This document shows, piece by piece, positions 8,953 through 18,364 of a DNA stretch of 64,000 nucleotides. The translations under genes were made by a program, and so were the position numbers. Positions within the stretch are counted from its first letter, which is position 1; each line of letters opens with the position of its first letter. Below the pieces are notes generated by a model that ran no database searches, was not told where the DNA came from, and worked only from the letters and a program-made list of their open reading frames with translations. The DNA lies in assembly GCF_041245805.1 (NCBI RefSeq), contig NZ_CP162490.1:468501-532500 (forward strand), read 5' to 3'. The DNA comes from Xanthomonas sp. DAR 34887. Lineage in GTDB: Bacteria; Pseudomonadota; Gammaproteobacteria; Xanthomonadales; Xanthomonadaceae.

Positions 8953-9119
8953 GACACCCTCTGGACGATTGCACTGTGGATTGCCGACTGCGGCCGCCGT
9001 GGCGGCGATCGCGGCTGCCACTTTACTCCGCACGCGGCCGGCCATGCCGCAGTTGTCGACCGGCCCGCACGCAAGGTTGGGCATAATCGGACTTTCCCCA
9101 TCAAGGCCCCCCGCGTCCG

Positions 9120-9977
9120 ATGAAAACCCCCCAGGGCCTGCAGCCGCTGATCGAGGACGGTGTCATCGACAGCGTGCTGCGCCCGCTCAAGAGTGGCAAG
9201 GAGGCCGCCGTGTACGTGGTCCAGGCCGGCGACGAGGTGCTGTGCGCCAAGGTCTACAAGGACATGGCGCAGCGCAGCTTCCAGGCGCGCGTGCAGTACC
9301 AGGAAGGCCGCAAGGTGCGCGGCAGCCGCCAGGCGCGGGCGATGGGCAAGGCGACCAAGTTCGGCCGCCGCGAGCAGGAAGCCGCGTGGAAGGACACCGA
9401 GGCCAACACGCTGTACCAGCTGGTGGATGCCGGCGTACACGTGCCGCAGCCGCGCGGCTACTTCCACGGCGTGCTGCTGATGGATCTGGTCACCGATGCC
9501 GACGGGCAGAGCGCGCCGCGGCTGGGCGAGGTGGAACTGGAGCCCGAACAGGCGCGCGCGTTCCATGCGCAGTTGGTCGGCGACGTGGTGAAGATGCTGT
9601 GCCTGGGCCTGGTGCACGGCGACCTGTCCGAATACAACGTGCTGGTCGCCGCCGAGGGCCCGGTGGTGATCGACTTCCCGCAGGTGGTCAGCGCCGCCGG
9701 CAACAACGCCGCGCGCGACATGCTGCTGCGCGACGTGCACAACCTGCGCGATTGCCTGGGCCGTTTCGCCCCCGAGCTCAACCAGACCCACTACGGCGAA
9801 GAAATGTGGGCGCTGTACGAGAAGGGCGAACTGCGCCCGGACAGCGCGCTCAGCGGCCGCTTCGTGTTCGACACCCGCCGTGCCGACGTGCGCGCGGTGC
9901 GCGATTCGATCGAGGACGCGCGGCAGGAAGCGATCATCCGCCAGCAGGGCCGCGAGGCCGCGGCGGACGAAGACTGA
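9120..9977 (+). CDS. RIO-type (PA4780-like) serine protein kinase
   Basis: A 285-residue RIO-family kinase. Visible are a glycine/lysine loop LKSGKEAAVYVV (~23-34), the ATP-binding Lys44 (CAKVY), the catalytic loop HGDLSEYN (166-173, Asp168) and the metal-binding IDFPQ (Asp185). RIO kinases in bacteria are soluble Ser/Thr kinases related to the yeast RIO1 ribosome-maturation kinase; the substrate in these bacteria is unknown. It is transcribed alone, with the small lysine-rich gene divergent on its left. Confidence 0.93.
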   Translation: MKTPQGLQPLIEDGVIDSVLRPLKSGKEAAVYVVQAGDEVLCAKVYKDMAQRSFQARVQYQEGRKVRGSRQARAMGKATKFGRREQEAAWKDTEANTLYQLVDAGVHVPQPRGYFHGVLLMDLVTDADGQSAPRLGEVELEPEQARAFHAQLVGDVVKMLCLGLVHGDLSEYNVLVAAEGPVVIDFPQVVSAAGNNAARDMLLRDVHNLRDCLGRFAPELNQTHYGEEMWALYEKGELRPDSALSGRFVFDTRRADVRAVRDSIEDARQEAIIRQQGREAAADED

Positions 9978-10203
9978 GTCGTGCGGCAGCGCGTCCTGTA
10001 CGACGCGCTGCCGGCAACGCATTCCCTCGCCGATGCGCGTCGAGCGCATCGGCACGCGGCCGATCGCAGCGGCCGCCGTCTCTGCGAATCCTCCATCGCC
10101 GGCACCGATTCCGTGGCCGCGCGATGAGGCTGCGAGCGCGGCATGAGGCAGTGCCGGAACGCAATCCGCAAGCGCCCGCGATCGCGCATTTCATATTGAA
10201 ATA

Positions 10204-10234
10204 TTCGTATCCCGATGCGATACGAAGGTATCGC
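10204..10234. promoter_or_regulatory. Two overlapping inverted repeats upstream of the RND operon
   Basis: TTCGTATC (10204-10211) and GATACGAA (10219-10226) form a perfect 8-bp inverted repeat with a 7-base spacer. Overlapping it, GCGATAC (10217-10223) and GTATCGC (10228-10234) form a perfect 7-bp repeat with a 4-base spacer. The pattern resembles a regulator-binding site in the otherwise gene-free stretch 9978-10381. No regulator gene is adjacent. Confidence 0.45.
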
Positions 10235-10306
10235 TCCAATACCAATCTTTCGCCAATCTTTCTGCGCGCGCACGAAAGTTGTAGTGGCAGCTGACTGCGG
10301 TTTTCG

Positions 10307-10322
10307 CCGCGATATATCGCGG
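10307..10322. promoter_or_regulatory. 16-bp perfect palindrome 60 bp before the RND operon
   Basis: CCGCGATATATCGCGG is a perfect palindrome whose centre lies about 67 bases upstream of the adaptor start codon. Its size and symmetry fit an operator for a dimeric repressor, for example of the TetR class common for RND pumps, but the regulator is not in the window. Confidence 0.5.
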
Positions 10323-10381
10323 GAATACATTTGGTGTAGCGTTGCGCGCTTCGATCTTCCCACCCCCTCGATCTGACCCCC

Positions 10382-11566
10382 ATGCTCGACGCTTTCGCCG
10401 CGCCTCGCTGTTTCATTCTCTGTGGTTCCGTTGTCGCGCTCGCGATGGCGACGGGGTGTTCGTCGGCGCCGCAACCGCCACCGCCGATCAAGGTCGGCAC
10501 GCTCGCGCTGACCGCGCACAGCCTGCCGGTGGAGCAGTCGCTGCCCGGGCGCACCGTGGCCTACGAAGTCTCCGATGTGCGGCCGCAGGTCAACGGTCTG
10601 CTGCGGCAACGGCTGTTCACCGAGGGCCAGGAAGTCCAGGCCGGGCAGGTGCTGTACCGGATCGATCCTGCGCCGTACCGGGCGGCCTACGACACGGCAC
10701 GCGGGCAGCTCGCGCAGGCGCAGGCCGCCGTGGTCGCGGCGCGTCCCAAGGCCTCGCGCTACCGCACCCTGGTCGAGCAGGACGCGGCCAGCAAACAGGA
10801 TGCCGACGACGCGCAGGCCGCGTTGCAGGAGGCCGAAGCCAACGTGGTGGCGGCGCAGGCGTCGTTGCAGGCGGCGCGCATCAATCTCGACTACACCCGG
10901 GTGACGGCGCCTATCTCCGGCACCATCGGCAGCTCGGCCTATACCGCCGGCGCGCTGGTGACCGCGCAGCAGGATGCGGCGCTGGCCAAGATCCAGCGGC
11001 TGGATCCGATCTACCTGGACGTGAACCAGTCCAGCACGCAGCTGCTGGCCTTGCGCAAGCGGCTCGACGCCGGGCAGATCAAGGCCACCGACGGCAAGAT
11101 TCCGGTGCGGGTACGCCTGGAGGACGGCAGCTTCTATCCGCTTGCGGGCACGCTGGAGTTCGTCGGCAGCTCGGTCGATCCCGGCACCGGCGCGGTCACC
11201 CTGCGCGTGGTCGTGCCCAATCCGCAGCATCTGCTGCTGCCCGGCATGTACCTGCGCGCGCTGCTGCCGCTGGCCAGCGATCCGGGCGCGATCCTGGTGC
11301 CGCAACAGGCGGTGAGCCGCGATGCCAAGGGCGAGCCGATGGTGAAGCTGCTCGGCGCACACAACCGGGTCGAGGAACGGCGCATCCGCACCGGCGACAC
11401 GGTCGGCCACGCGTGGGTGGTGGAGGCCGGGCTCAAGCCGGGCGAACGGCTGATCGTGGTCAACGGCAGCCGCGCCGAGATCGGCAAGACGGTCGTGCCG
11501 TATGCGGTCAGCGCCGCGCAGCTCGCCGCCGCGCCCGCGGTGCCGGGCGACGCCCAGGCCGACTGA
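10382..11566 (+). CDS. RND efflux periplasmic adaptor (AcrA/MexA family lipoprotein)
   Basis: A 394-residue membrane-fusion protein with a lipoprotein signal (lipobox ATGC, acylated Cys26). It then has a beta-barrel/lipoyl segment (DVRPQVNGLL, EGQEVQAGQVLYRIDPAPY ~81-99), an alpha-helical hairpin rich in Ala/Gln (~105-170) and the second lipoyl half TRVTAPISGTIG (~176-187). It bridges the inner-membrane pump and the outer-membrane channel encoded directly downstream (10-base gap, then a 4-base overlap). The operon probably exports toxic compounds; the substrates cannot be read from sequence. No typical Shine-Dalgarno is seen ahead of the ATG. Confidence 0.95.
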   Translation: MLDAFAAPRCFILCGSVVALAMATGCSSAPQPPPPIKVGTLALTAHSLPVEQSLPGRTVAYEVSDVRPQVNGLLRQRLFTEGQEVQAGQVLYRIDPAPYRAAYDTARGQLAQAQAAVVAARPKASRYRTLVEQDAASKQDADDAQAALQEAEANVVAAQASLQAARINLDYTRVTAPISGTIGSSAYTAGALVTAQQDAALAKIQRLDPIYLDVNQSSTQLLALRKRLDAGQIKATDGKIPVRVRLEDGSFYPLAGTLEFVGSSVDPGTGAVTLRVVVPNPQHLLLPGMYLRALLPLASDPGAILVPQQAVSRDAKGEPMVKLLGAHNRVEERRIRTGDTVGHAWVVEAGLKPGERLIVVNGSRAEIGKTVVPYAVSAAQLAAAPAVPGDAQAD

Positions 11567-11575
11567 GGAGCTGCC

Positions 11576-14500
11576 ATGTCGCGTTTCTTCGTCAACCACC
11601 CGGTGGTGGCCTGGGTCATGGCCATCGTCGTCGTCCTGGTCGGCATGCTGGCCATCCACGCGCTGCCGATCGAGCGCTATCCGCAGATGGCGCCGCCGAC
11701 CATCACCGTGCGCGCCACCTACACCGGCGCCTCGGCGCAGACCGTGGAGAACACCGTTACCCAGCTGATCGAGCAGTCGCAGCAGAGCCTGGACCACCTG
11801 CTGTACATGACCTCGACCAGCGCCTCGGACGGCACCGCGCAGGTCAACCTGGTGTTCGAGACCGGCACCAACGCCGACACCGCGCAGGTGCAGGTGCAGA
11901 ACCAGCTGCAGTCGGTGATGTCGGTGCTGCCGCAGGACGTGCAGCAGAACGGCATCGTCATCACCAAGTCCAGCGGCTCGCTGTTCGAGGTGGTGGCGTT
12001 CACTTCCGACGACGGCAGCATGGACAACTTCGATGTCGCCAACTACATGGAATCGAACATCGACGACCAGATCAGCCGGGTCAGCGGCGTGGGCAACATC
12101 CAGCCGATGGGCTCGGAATACGCCATGCGCATCTGGCTGGACCCGGAGAAACTGCGCAAGTACGCGCTGATGCCCTCGGACGTGGAGAACGCGCTGCAGG
12201 CGCAGAACACCGACGTGTCGGCCGGCGAGATCGGCGGCCAGCCGGCGCCGCGCGGGCAGCGCCTGGATGCGACGGTGACCACGCGCAGCCGCCTGCACAC
12301 GCCGGCGCAGTTCGGCGCGATCGTGCTCAAGAGCGGCGCCGGCGGCGCCGCGGTGCACCTGTCCGACGTGGCCCGGATCGGCCTGGGCCCGGAAACCTAC
12401 GACAGCATCAGCCGCTTCAACGGCAAGCCCTCGGCCTCGCTCGGCATCGAGTTGAACGCCGACGCCAACGCGGTGGAAACGTCCAGGGCGATCGACGCGC
12501 GGCTGCAGGAACTCAAGCAGTACTGGCCGCACGGCTACAACTACCACATCGCGTTCAGCACCACGCCGTTCGTGACCACCTCGATCAAGGAAGTGGTCAT
12601 CACCCTGATCGAAGCGGTGCTGCTGGTGGTGGCGGTGATGTATCTGTTCCTGCAGAACTGGCGCGCCACGCTGATCCCGACCATCGCCGTGCCGGTGGTG
12701 CTGATGGGCACCTTCGGCGTGCTGGCCGCGTTCGGCTACTCGATCAACACCCTGACCATGTTCGCGATGGTACTGGCGATCGGCCTGCTGGTGGACGACG
12801 CCATCGTGGTGGTGGAGAACGTGGAGCGGGTCATGAGCCAGGAAGGGCTGCCGCCGAAGGAGGCGACGCTGCGCTCGATGCAGCAGATCGGCGGCGCGCT
12901 GGTCGGCATCGTGCTGGTGCTGACCGCGGTGTTCGTGCCGATGGCGTTCTTCAACGGCGTCACCGGGGTCATCTACCGGCAGTTCTCGATCACCATCGCC
13001 GCGGCGATGATCCTGTCGGTACTGGTGGCGATGACCCTGACCCCGGCGCTGTGCGTGACCATCCTCAAGCCGCTGCACCAGGGCGAGGCGGCGATCGGCT
13101 CGCACGGCCGCCTCGGCCGGTTCTTCGCCTGGTTCAACACCCGCTTCGGCCAGCTGTCCGAGCGCTACCGCGCGCGGGTCGAGCGGGTGCTGGGCCGGCG
13201 CGCGCTGAGCCTGCTCGCCTATGCGCTGCTGCTGGTGGTCACCGGCGTGCTGCTGTGGCGCCTGCCCGGCGCGTTCCTGCCCGACGAGGACGAGGGCATG
13301 CTCAACGTACTGGTCAAGCTGCCGGCCGGTTCCACCCTGGAGCAGACCCTGGCGGTGACCGACCGCCTGACCAAGGCCGCACTGCACGAGCCGGGCGTGC
13401 GCTCGGTGTTGTCCTCGGCCGGCTTCAGCGTCACCGGCGCCGGCCAGAACGTCGGCATGGCCTTCGTCCGGCTCAAGGACTGGGACGAGCGCGACGACGA
13501 TGCCGACACCATCGCCGCGCATCTCAACAGCGCCCTGGCCGACGTGCCCGACGCGGAGCTGTTCGTGACCTCGCCGCCGGCCATCACCGGCCTCGGCGAC
13601 GCGTCAGGTTTCACCTTCGAGCTGATGGACTACGAAGGCGCCGGCCACGCCGCACTGGTGAACGCACGCGACAAACTGCTGCGCCTGGCCGGGCGCGATC
13701 CCAAGCTGCGCGACGTGCGCTACGCCAGCCTGGAGGACGCGCCGGTCTACGCGGTCAAGATCGACGACGACAAGGCGCAGGCGCAGGGCGTGGACCCGGG
13801 CGACATCAACGCCACGCTCAACAGCGCGCTCGGCGGCGACTTCGTCAACAACTTCATCTACAAGGGCCGTATCAAGAAGGTGTTCGTGCAGGGCGACGCG
13901 CAAGCGCGCATGGCGCCGCAGGATCTGCAGCGCTGGACGGTGCGCAACGCCAATGGCGACATGGTGCCGATGTCCGCGTTCACCACCGCGCACTGGACCA
14001 GCGCGCCGGCCGCGCTGGAACGCTACAACGGCGTGTCGGCGATGGAACTCACCGGCCAGGCGGTGCCGGGCGTCAGTTCCGGCGCGGCGATGGACGCCAT
14101 GGCCGAACTCAGCAAGCAGTTGCCGCACGGTTTCGGCTATGCGTGGTCGGACATGGCCTACCAGGAAAAGCTGTCGGCCAACCAGGCCCCGGCGCTGTAC
14201 GCGATCTCGCTGCTGTTCGTGTTCCTGTGCCTGGTGGCGCTGTACGAAAGCTGGACGATCCCGTTCGCGGTGATGCTGGCGGTGCCGGTGGGCGTGTTCG
14301 GCGCGGCGCTGCTAATGACCGTGCGCGGCCTGCAGAACGACGTGTATTTCCAGGTCGGCCTGCTGACCACGGTGGGTCTGGCGGCCAAGAACGGCATTTT
14401 GATCGTCGAGTTCGCGCGCGAACTCGAGCGCCACGGCGAAGGCCTGCTGGCCGCCACCCTGCACGCGGTGCAGATGCGCCTGCGGCCGATCCTGATGACC

Positions 14501-14704
14501 TCGCTGGCGTTCCTGCTCGGCGTGCTGCCGCTGGTGTTCAGCCACGGCGCCGGCTCGGCGGCGCGCCATTCGCTGGGCACCGGCGTCACCGGCGGCACCC
14601 TGGCCTCGATCACCCTGGGCCTGTTCTTCGTGCCGCTGTTCTACGTCATCGTGCGCAGCGTATTTCCCGGCGGCAAGCAATCGCTGCAGGAGGCCACGCC
14701 ATGA
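11576..14704 (+). CDS. RND multidrug efflux pump, inner-membrane subunit (AcrB/HAE1 family)
   Basis: A full-length 1042-residue RND permease. The proton-relay residues are present: Asp407 and Asp408 in VDDAIVVVENVER, and Lys938 in AAKNGILIVEF, at nearly the same numbering as in E. coli AcrB. The two large periplasmic loops and twelve membrane helices are apparent, with the first helix at ~10-28. It takes drugs from the periplasm or membrane and passes them to the outer-membrane channel. Its stop codon overlaps the start of the channel gene (ATGA). Confidence 0.97.
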   Translation: MSRFFVNHPVVAWVMAIVVVLVGMLAIHALPIERYPQMAPPTITVRATYTGASAQTVENTVTQLIEQSQQSLDHLLYMTSTSASDGTAQVNLVFETGTNADTAQVQVQNQLQSVMSVLPQDVQQNGIVITKSSGSLFEVVAFTSDDGSMDNFDVANYMESNIDDQISRVSGVGNIQPMGSEYAMRIWLDPEKLRKYALMPSDVENALQAQNTDVSAGEIGGQPAPRGQRLDATVTTRSRLHTPAQFGAIVLKSGAGGAAVHLSDVARIGLGPETYDSISRFNGKPSASLGIELNADANAVETSRAIDARLQELKQYWPHGYNYHIAFSTTPFVTTSIKEVVITLIEAVLLVVAVMYLFLQNWRATLIPTIAVPVVLMGTFGVLAAFGYSINTLTMFAMVLAIGLLVDDAIVVVENVERVMSQEGLPPKEATLRSMQQIGGALVGIVLVLTAVFVPMAFFNGVTGVIYRQFSITIAAAMILSVLVAMTLTPALCVTILKPLHQGEAAIGSHGRLGRFFAWFNTRFGQLSERYRARVERVLGRRALSLLAYALLLVVTGVLLWRLPGAFLPDEDEGMLNVLVKLPAGSTLEQTLAVTDRLTKAALHEPGVRSVLSSAGFSVTGAGQNVGMAFVRLKDWDERDDDADTIAAHLNSALADVPDAELFVTSPPAITGLGDASGFTFELMDYEGAGHAALVNARDKLLRLAGRDPKLRDVRYASLEDAPVYAVKIDDDKAQAQGVDPGDINATLNSALGGDFVNNFIYKGRIKKVFVQGDAQARMAPQDLQRWTVRNANGDMVPMSAFTTAHWTSAPAALERYNGVSAMELTGQAVPGVSSGAAMDAMAELSKQLPHGFGYAWSDMAYQEKLSANQAPALYAISLLFVFLCLVALYESWTIPFAVMLAVPVGVFGAALLMTVRGLQNDVYFQVGLLTTVGLAAKNGILIVEFARELERHGEGLLAATLHAVQMRLRPILMTSLAFLLGVLPLVFSHGAGSAARHSLGTGVTGGTLASITLGLFFVPLFYVIVRSVFPGGKQSLQEATP

Positions 14705-16143
14705 GCGCGCGTTCGCCGCACCTGCTCGCATTGGCCTGCTGCGCGGCGCTGGCCGCGTGCAGCATGGCCCCGCACTACGAACGGCCGGCGGCGCCGGTGC
14801 CGCTGCAGTTCGACACGGCCGGCACCGCCGCGCCCGCGGCCGGCGCCGCGCTGGCGATGCCGGATTGGCGCGAGGTGTTCCTCGATCCGCGCCTGCGCCA
14901 GGTCATCGCCCTGGGCCTGGACAACAATCGCGACCTGCGCGTGGCGATGCTCGACATCGACAAGGCGCGCGCGCAGTACCGGATCCAGCGCGCCGCGCTG
15001 GCGCCGTCGCTGGATGCCAATGCCAGCAGCAGCCGCCAGCGGACCAGCGCCAGTGCCAGCGATACCGGGCAGGCGCAGATCGACAGCAGCGACACGCTGC
15101 AGGTCGGCATCAGCAGCTGGGAACTGGACCTGTTCGGGCGCGTGCGCAGCCTGAAGGACGAGGCGCTGGAGAACTGGTTGGCCACGGCCGAAACGCAGCG
15201 CAGCGTGCGTTTGAGCCTGATCGGCCAGATCGCCGACGCCTGGCTCACGGTCGGCGCCGACCAGCAACTGCTGGCGCTGGCGCAGCAGACTTTGGAAAGC
15301 CAGGAGCAGACGCTCAAGCGCAGCCGCATCCAGCACGACAACGGCATCGGCTCCGGGCTGGACCTGGCGCAGATCCAGAGCAGCGTGGAAGCGGCCCGCG
15401 TCGATGCGGCGCGCGCTGCCGCCCAGCTCGCCCAGGCCCGCGACGCGCTGCAACTGCTGGTCGGCGTGCCGGTGGACGCATCGCTGCTCGCCGGCACCGA
15501 TGCGTTCGACGGCAGCGTGGCCCTGGCGCCGGTGCCGGCGGGCCTGGATGCCACGGTGCTGTTGCAGCGCCCCGACGTGCTCGCCGCCGAGCACGCGCTG
15601 AAGGCGGCCAATGCCGACATCGGCGCGGCGCGCGCGGCGTTCTTCCCGACCGTCACGCTGACCGCCTCCACCGGGCGCAGCAGCGACGCGCTGTCCACGC
15701 TGTTCGCGGCGGGTTCGCGCACCTGGTCGTTCGTGCCCAGCATTGTGCTGCCGATCTTCCATGCCGGCGCGCTGAAGGCCTCGCTGGACGTCTCGAAGAT
15801 CAGCAAGAACATCGCCGTGGCGCAATACGAGAAGGCGATCCAGAGCGCCTTCAGCGACGTCGCCGACGCGTTGGCGCAGCGCGACCACCTCGACGCCCAG
15901 CTGAGCGCACAACGGGCGCTGGTGGACGCGGTGCGGCGCAGCCACACGCTGGCCGAAGCGCGCTACCGCGCCGGCGTGGACGACTACCTGCAGGTCCTGG
16001 ACGCGCAACGTTCGCTGTACGCCGCGCAGCAGGACCTGATCGCGCTGCGCCTGCAGGACGACAGCAACCGAGTGGCGCTGTACACGGTCCTGGGCGGCGG
16101 CGCGGATGCGAGCGCGGCAGCGCCTGCCACGGCGAGCCGGTGA
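14701..16143 (+). CDS. RND outer-membrane efflux lipoprotein (OprM/NodT family)
   Basis: A 480-residue outer-membrane factor with a lipobox (LAAC, Cys20). After it come the two repeated OEP domains; the conserved DWREVFLDPRLR segment (~57-68) marks the mature N-terminus, and ISSWELDLFGRVRS (~137-150) and VLPIFHAGALKASLD mark the beta-barrel strands. It completes the tripartite pump. It overlaps the pump gene by four bases and is followed by a REP-like hairpin that separates it from the convergent mnmG. Confidence 0.95.
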   Translation: MSARSPHLLALACCAALAACSMAPHYERPAAPVPLQFDTAGTAAPAAGAALAMPDWREVFLDPRLRQVIALGLDNNRDLRVAMLDIDKARAQYRIQRAALAPSLDANASSSRQRTSASASDTGQAQIDSSDTLQVGISSWELDLFGRVRSLKDEALENWLATAETQRSVRLSLIGQIADAWLTVGADQQLLALAQQTLESQEQTLKRSRIQHDNGIGSGLDLAQIQSSVEAARVDAARAAAQLAQARDALQLLVGVPVDASLLAGTDAFDGSVALAPVPAGLDATVLLQRPDVLAAEHALKAANADIGAARAAFFPTVTLTASTGRSSDALSTLFAAGSRTWSFVPSIVLPIFHAGALKASLDVSKISKNIAVAQYEKAIQSAFSDVADALAQRDHLDAQLSAQRALVDAVRRSHTLAEARYRAGVDDYLQVLDAQRSLYAAQQDLIALRLQDDSNRVALYTVLGGGADASAAAPATASR

Positions 16144-16194
16144 GCGCGTCGCGACGCGACGTGTCGACGTTCGCCCCGGCCCGAGAGATGCTCC

Positions 16195-16264
16195 CTGTAG
16201 GAGCGGCTTCAGCCGCGACGGGCATTACCGATAATTCCGGTCGCGGCTGAAGCCGCTCCTACAG
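16195..16264. repeat. REP-like hairpin between convergent genes
   Basis: CTGTAGGAGCGGCTTCAGCC at 16195-16214 continues to 16219 and is repeated in reverse complement at 16240-16264, giving a ~25-bp stem with a ~20-base loop. The same element occurs at 21594-21665, 35061-35145 and 54437-54505. Here it sits between the converging efflux operon and mnmG and could act as a bidirectional transcription stop. Confidence 0.85.
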
Positions 16265-16332
16265 AGCCGGCATGGACACCAAGGACGCGCAGCAGTCGTC
16301 CACGGAAAATACCTGTGCCGCCTTGCCACCGC

Positions 16333-18222
16333 TTACGCCACCTGGCTGCGCCGCGCGCGCTCCAGGTGCACCAGCAGCAGCGAGATCGCCGCCGGGGTCA
16401 TGCCGGGAATGCGCTGCGCCTGGCCCACGCTCTGCGGGCGCACGCGCTGCAGCTTCTGCTGCACTTCGGCCGACAGCCCGCGCACCTGCGCGTAGTCGAA
16501 GGCCTCGGGAATCGGCGTGTCCTCGTGGCGCTGCTGGCGCGCGATCTCGTCGCGCTGGCGGTCCAGGTAGCCGGCGTACTTGATGCCGATCTCGACCTGC
16601 TCGGCGACCTGCGCATCGTCCACGCCCGGGCCCAGCGACGGCACCCGCATCAGCGCGGCATAGTCCAGCTCCGGGCGCTTGATCAGGTCGAGCACGGTGG
16701 TCTCGCGGCTCACCGCCACCCCCAGCGTCGCGGCGACCTCGCGGCCCAGCGCATTGCCCGGCGTGGCCCACAGCGCGCGCAGGCGTTCGTTCTCGCGCGC
16801 CACCGCCTCCTGCTTGGCCTGGAAGCGCGCCCAGCGCGCCTCGCCGACCAGGCCCAGGTCGCGGCCGATGCCGGTCAGGCGCGCGTCGGCGTTGTCTTCG
16901 CGCAGCTGCAGCCGGTATTCGGCGCGGCTGGTGAACATGCGGTACGGCTCGGTGGTGCCGTGGGTGATCAGGTCGTCGATCAGCACGCCGATGTAGGCCT
17001 GGTCGCGGCGTGGCGACCACGGCTCCAGCCCGCGCACCTGGCGCGCCGCATTGAGCCCGGCGATCAGGCCCTGCGCGGCGGCTTCCTCGTAGCCGGTGGT
17101 GCCGTTGATCTGGCCGGCGAAGAACAACCCCGGCATCGCCTTGGTCTCCAGCGAGGCCTTCAGTCCGCGCGGGTCGAAGAAGTCGTATTCGATCGCGTAG
17201 CCGGGGCGGGTGATGTGGGCGTGCTCGAAGCCGCGGATCGACCGCACCAGCTCCAGCTGCACGTCGAACGGCAGCGAGGTGGAGATGCCGTTGGGATAGA
17301 TCTCGGCCACGTCCAGGCCTTCGGGCTCGACGAAGATCTGGTGGCTGGCCTTCTCGGCGAAGCGCACCACCTTGTCCTCGATCGACGGGCAGTAGCGCGG
17401 GCCGATGCCCTCGATCTGGCCGGTGTACAGCGGCGAGCGGTCCAGCGCGCCGCGGATGATGGCGTGGGTGCGCTCGGTGGTATGGGTGATCCAGCACGAG
17501 ACCTGGCGCGGATGCTGGGCGCGTTCGCCCATGAACGACATCACCGGCAGCGGATCGTCGCCGGGCTGTTCTTCCATCGCCGCGTAGTCCAGGCTGCGCC
17601 CGTCGATGCGCGGCGGGGTGCCGGTCTTGAGCCGGTCCACGCCGAAGCGGCCGTCGCGCAGCGTCTGTGCCAGCGCGGTGGCCGGCGGGTCGCCGGCGCG
17701 GCCGCCGGCATACTGGGTCTGGCCGATGTGGATCTTGCCGGCCAGGAAGGTGCCGGCGGTCAGCACCACCGCCGCCGCCTCGAAGCGCAGGCCGGTCTGG
17801 GTGACGGCGCCGCGCACCCGCTCGCCTTCCACGATCAGGTCGTCGACTGCGGCCTGGAACAGGGTCAGGTTCGGCTGTGCCTCGACCAGGCGCCGGATCG
17901 CGCCGCGGTACAGATTGCGGTCGGCCTGGCAGCGGGTGGCGCGTACCGCCGGGCCCTTGGACGCATTGAGCGTGCGCCACTGGATGCCGGCCAGATCGGC
18001 GGCGTGCGCCATCGCTCCGCCCAGCGCATCGATTTCCTTGACCAGATGGCCCTTGCCGATGCCGCCGATGGCCGGATTGCAGCTCATCGCGCCCACCGTC
18101 TCCACGTTGTGGGTCAGCAGCAGGGTACGCGCGCCGGCGCGCGCGGAAGCCAGCGCGGCCTCGGTGCCGGCGTGGCCGCCGCCGATCACGATGACGTCGT
18201 AGCGGTAGAAGGAATCGCTCAT
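16333..18222 (-). CDS. mnmG: tRNA uridine-5-carboxymethylaminomethyl synthesis enzyme MnmG (GidA)
   Basis: A 629-residue protein of the usual MnmG length. The FAD-binding GGGHAG (14-19) is at the N-terminus. The family motifs GAMSCNPAIGGIGKG, GGRAGDPPA, a Cys in VSCWITHT, and GLFFAGQINGTTGYEEAAAQ (~370-389) are all present. With MnmE it modifies U34 of several tRNAs in the cytoplasm using FAD and methylene-tetrahydrofolate. The ATG at 18222 matches the start of homologues. The start lies about 120 bp from a divergent sigma-54-like promoter. Confidence 0.97.
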   Translation of the reverse strand: MSDSFYRYDVIVIGGGHAGTEAALASARAGARTLLLTHNVETVGAMSCNPAIGGIGKGHLVKEIDALGGAMAHAADLAGIQWRTLNASKGPAVRATRCQADRNLYRGAIRRLVEAQPNLTLFQAAVDDLIVEGERVRGAVTQTGLRFEAAAVVLTAGTFLAGKIHIGQTQYAGGRAGDPPATALAQTLRDGRFGVDRLKTGTPPRIDGRSLDYAAMEEQPGDDPLPVMSFMGERAQHPRQVSCWITHTTERTHAIIRGALDRSPLYTGQIEGIGPRYCPSIEDKVVRFAEKASHQIFVEPEGLDVAEIYPNGISTSLPFDVQLELVRSIRGFEHAHITRPGYAIEYDFFDPRGLKASLETKAMPGLFFAGQINGTTGYEEAAAQGLIAGLNAARQVRGLEPWSPRRDQAYIGVLIDDLITHGTTEPYRMFTSRAEYRLQLREDNADARLTGIGRDLGLVGEARWARFQAKQEAVARENERLRALWATPGNALGREVAATLGVAVSRETTVLDLIKRPELDYAALMRVPSLGPGVDDAQVAEQVEIGIKYAGYLDRQRDEIARQQRHEDTPIPEAFDYAQVRGLSAEVQQKLQRVRPQSVGQAQRIPGMTPAAISLLLVHLERARRSQVA

Positions 18223-18337
18223 CGGGGACTCATCAGCGCGGTCGCGCGGACCGGAATGGGGGCGTTTGCGCAGCCGCGCATGCCGGGAAACGGAAATTTT
18301 GGATTTCTCATCACAGTTTACGGATTCGACCCTAAAG

Positions 18338-18354
18338 TTGGCACGCCCTCTGCA
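18338..18354 (+). promoter_or_regulatory. Sigma-54 (RpoN) -24/-12 type promoter
   Basis: TTGGCACGCCCTCTGCA matches the consensus TGGCACG-N4-TTGCA with one mismatch (C for T just before TGC). The invariant GG (18340-18341) and GC (18352-18353) are exactly 10 bases apart, the required spacing. It reads rightwards into 18365-18480, where no protein gene exists but a foldable RNA ending in a terminator does. Confidence 0.7.
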
Positions 18355-18364
18355 GATATCCCTA

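Noticed and set aside
9791..13522. A 1243-codon open frame on the minus strand, antisense to the RND pump and the upstream region
   Set aside because: Its product is dominated by His, Gln, Arg and Gly in an irregular pattern, as expected from the reverse frame of a GC-rich gene, and it lies over clearly conserved AcrA/AcrB genes.
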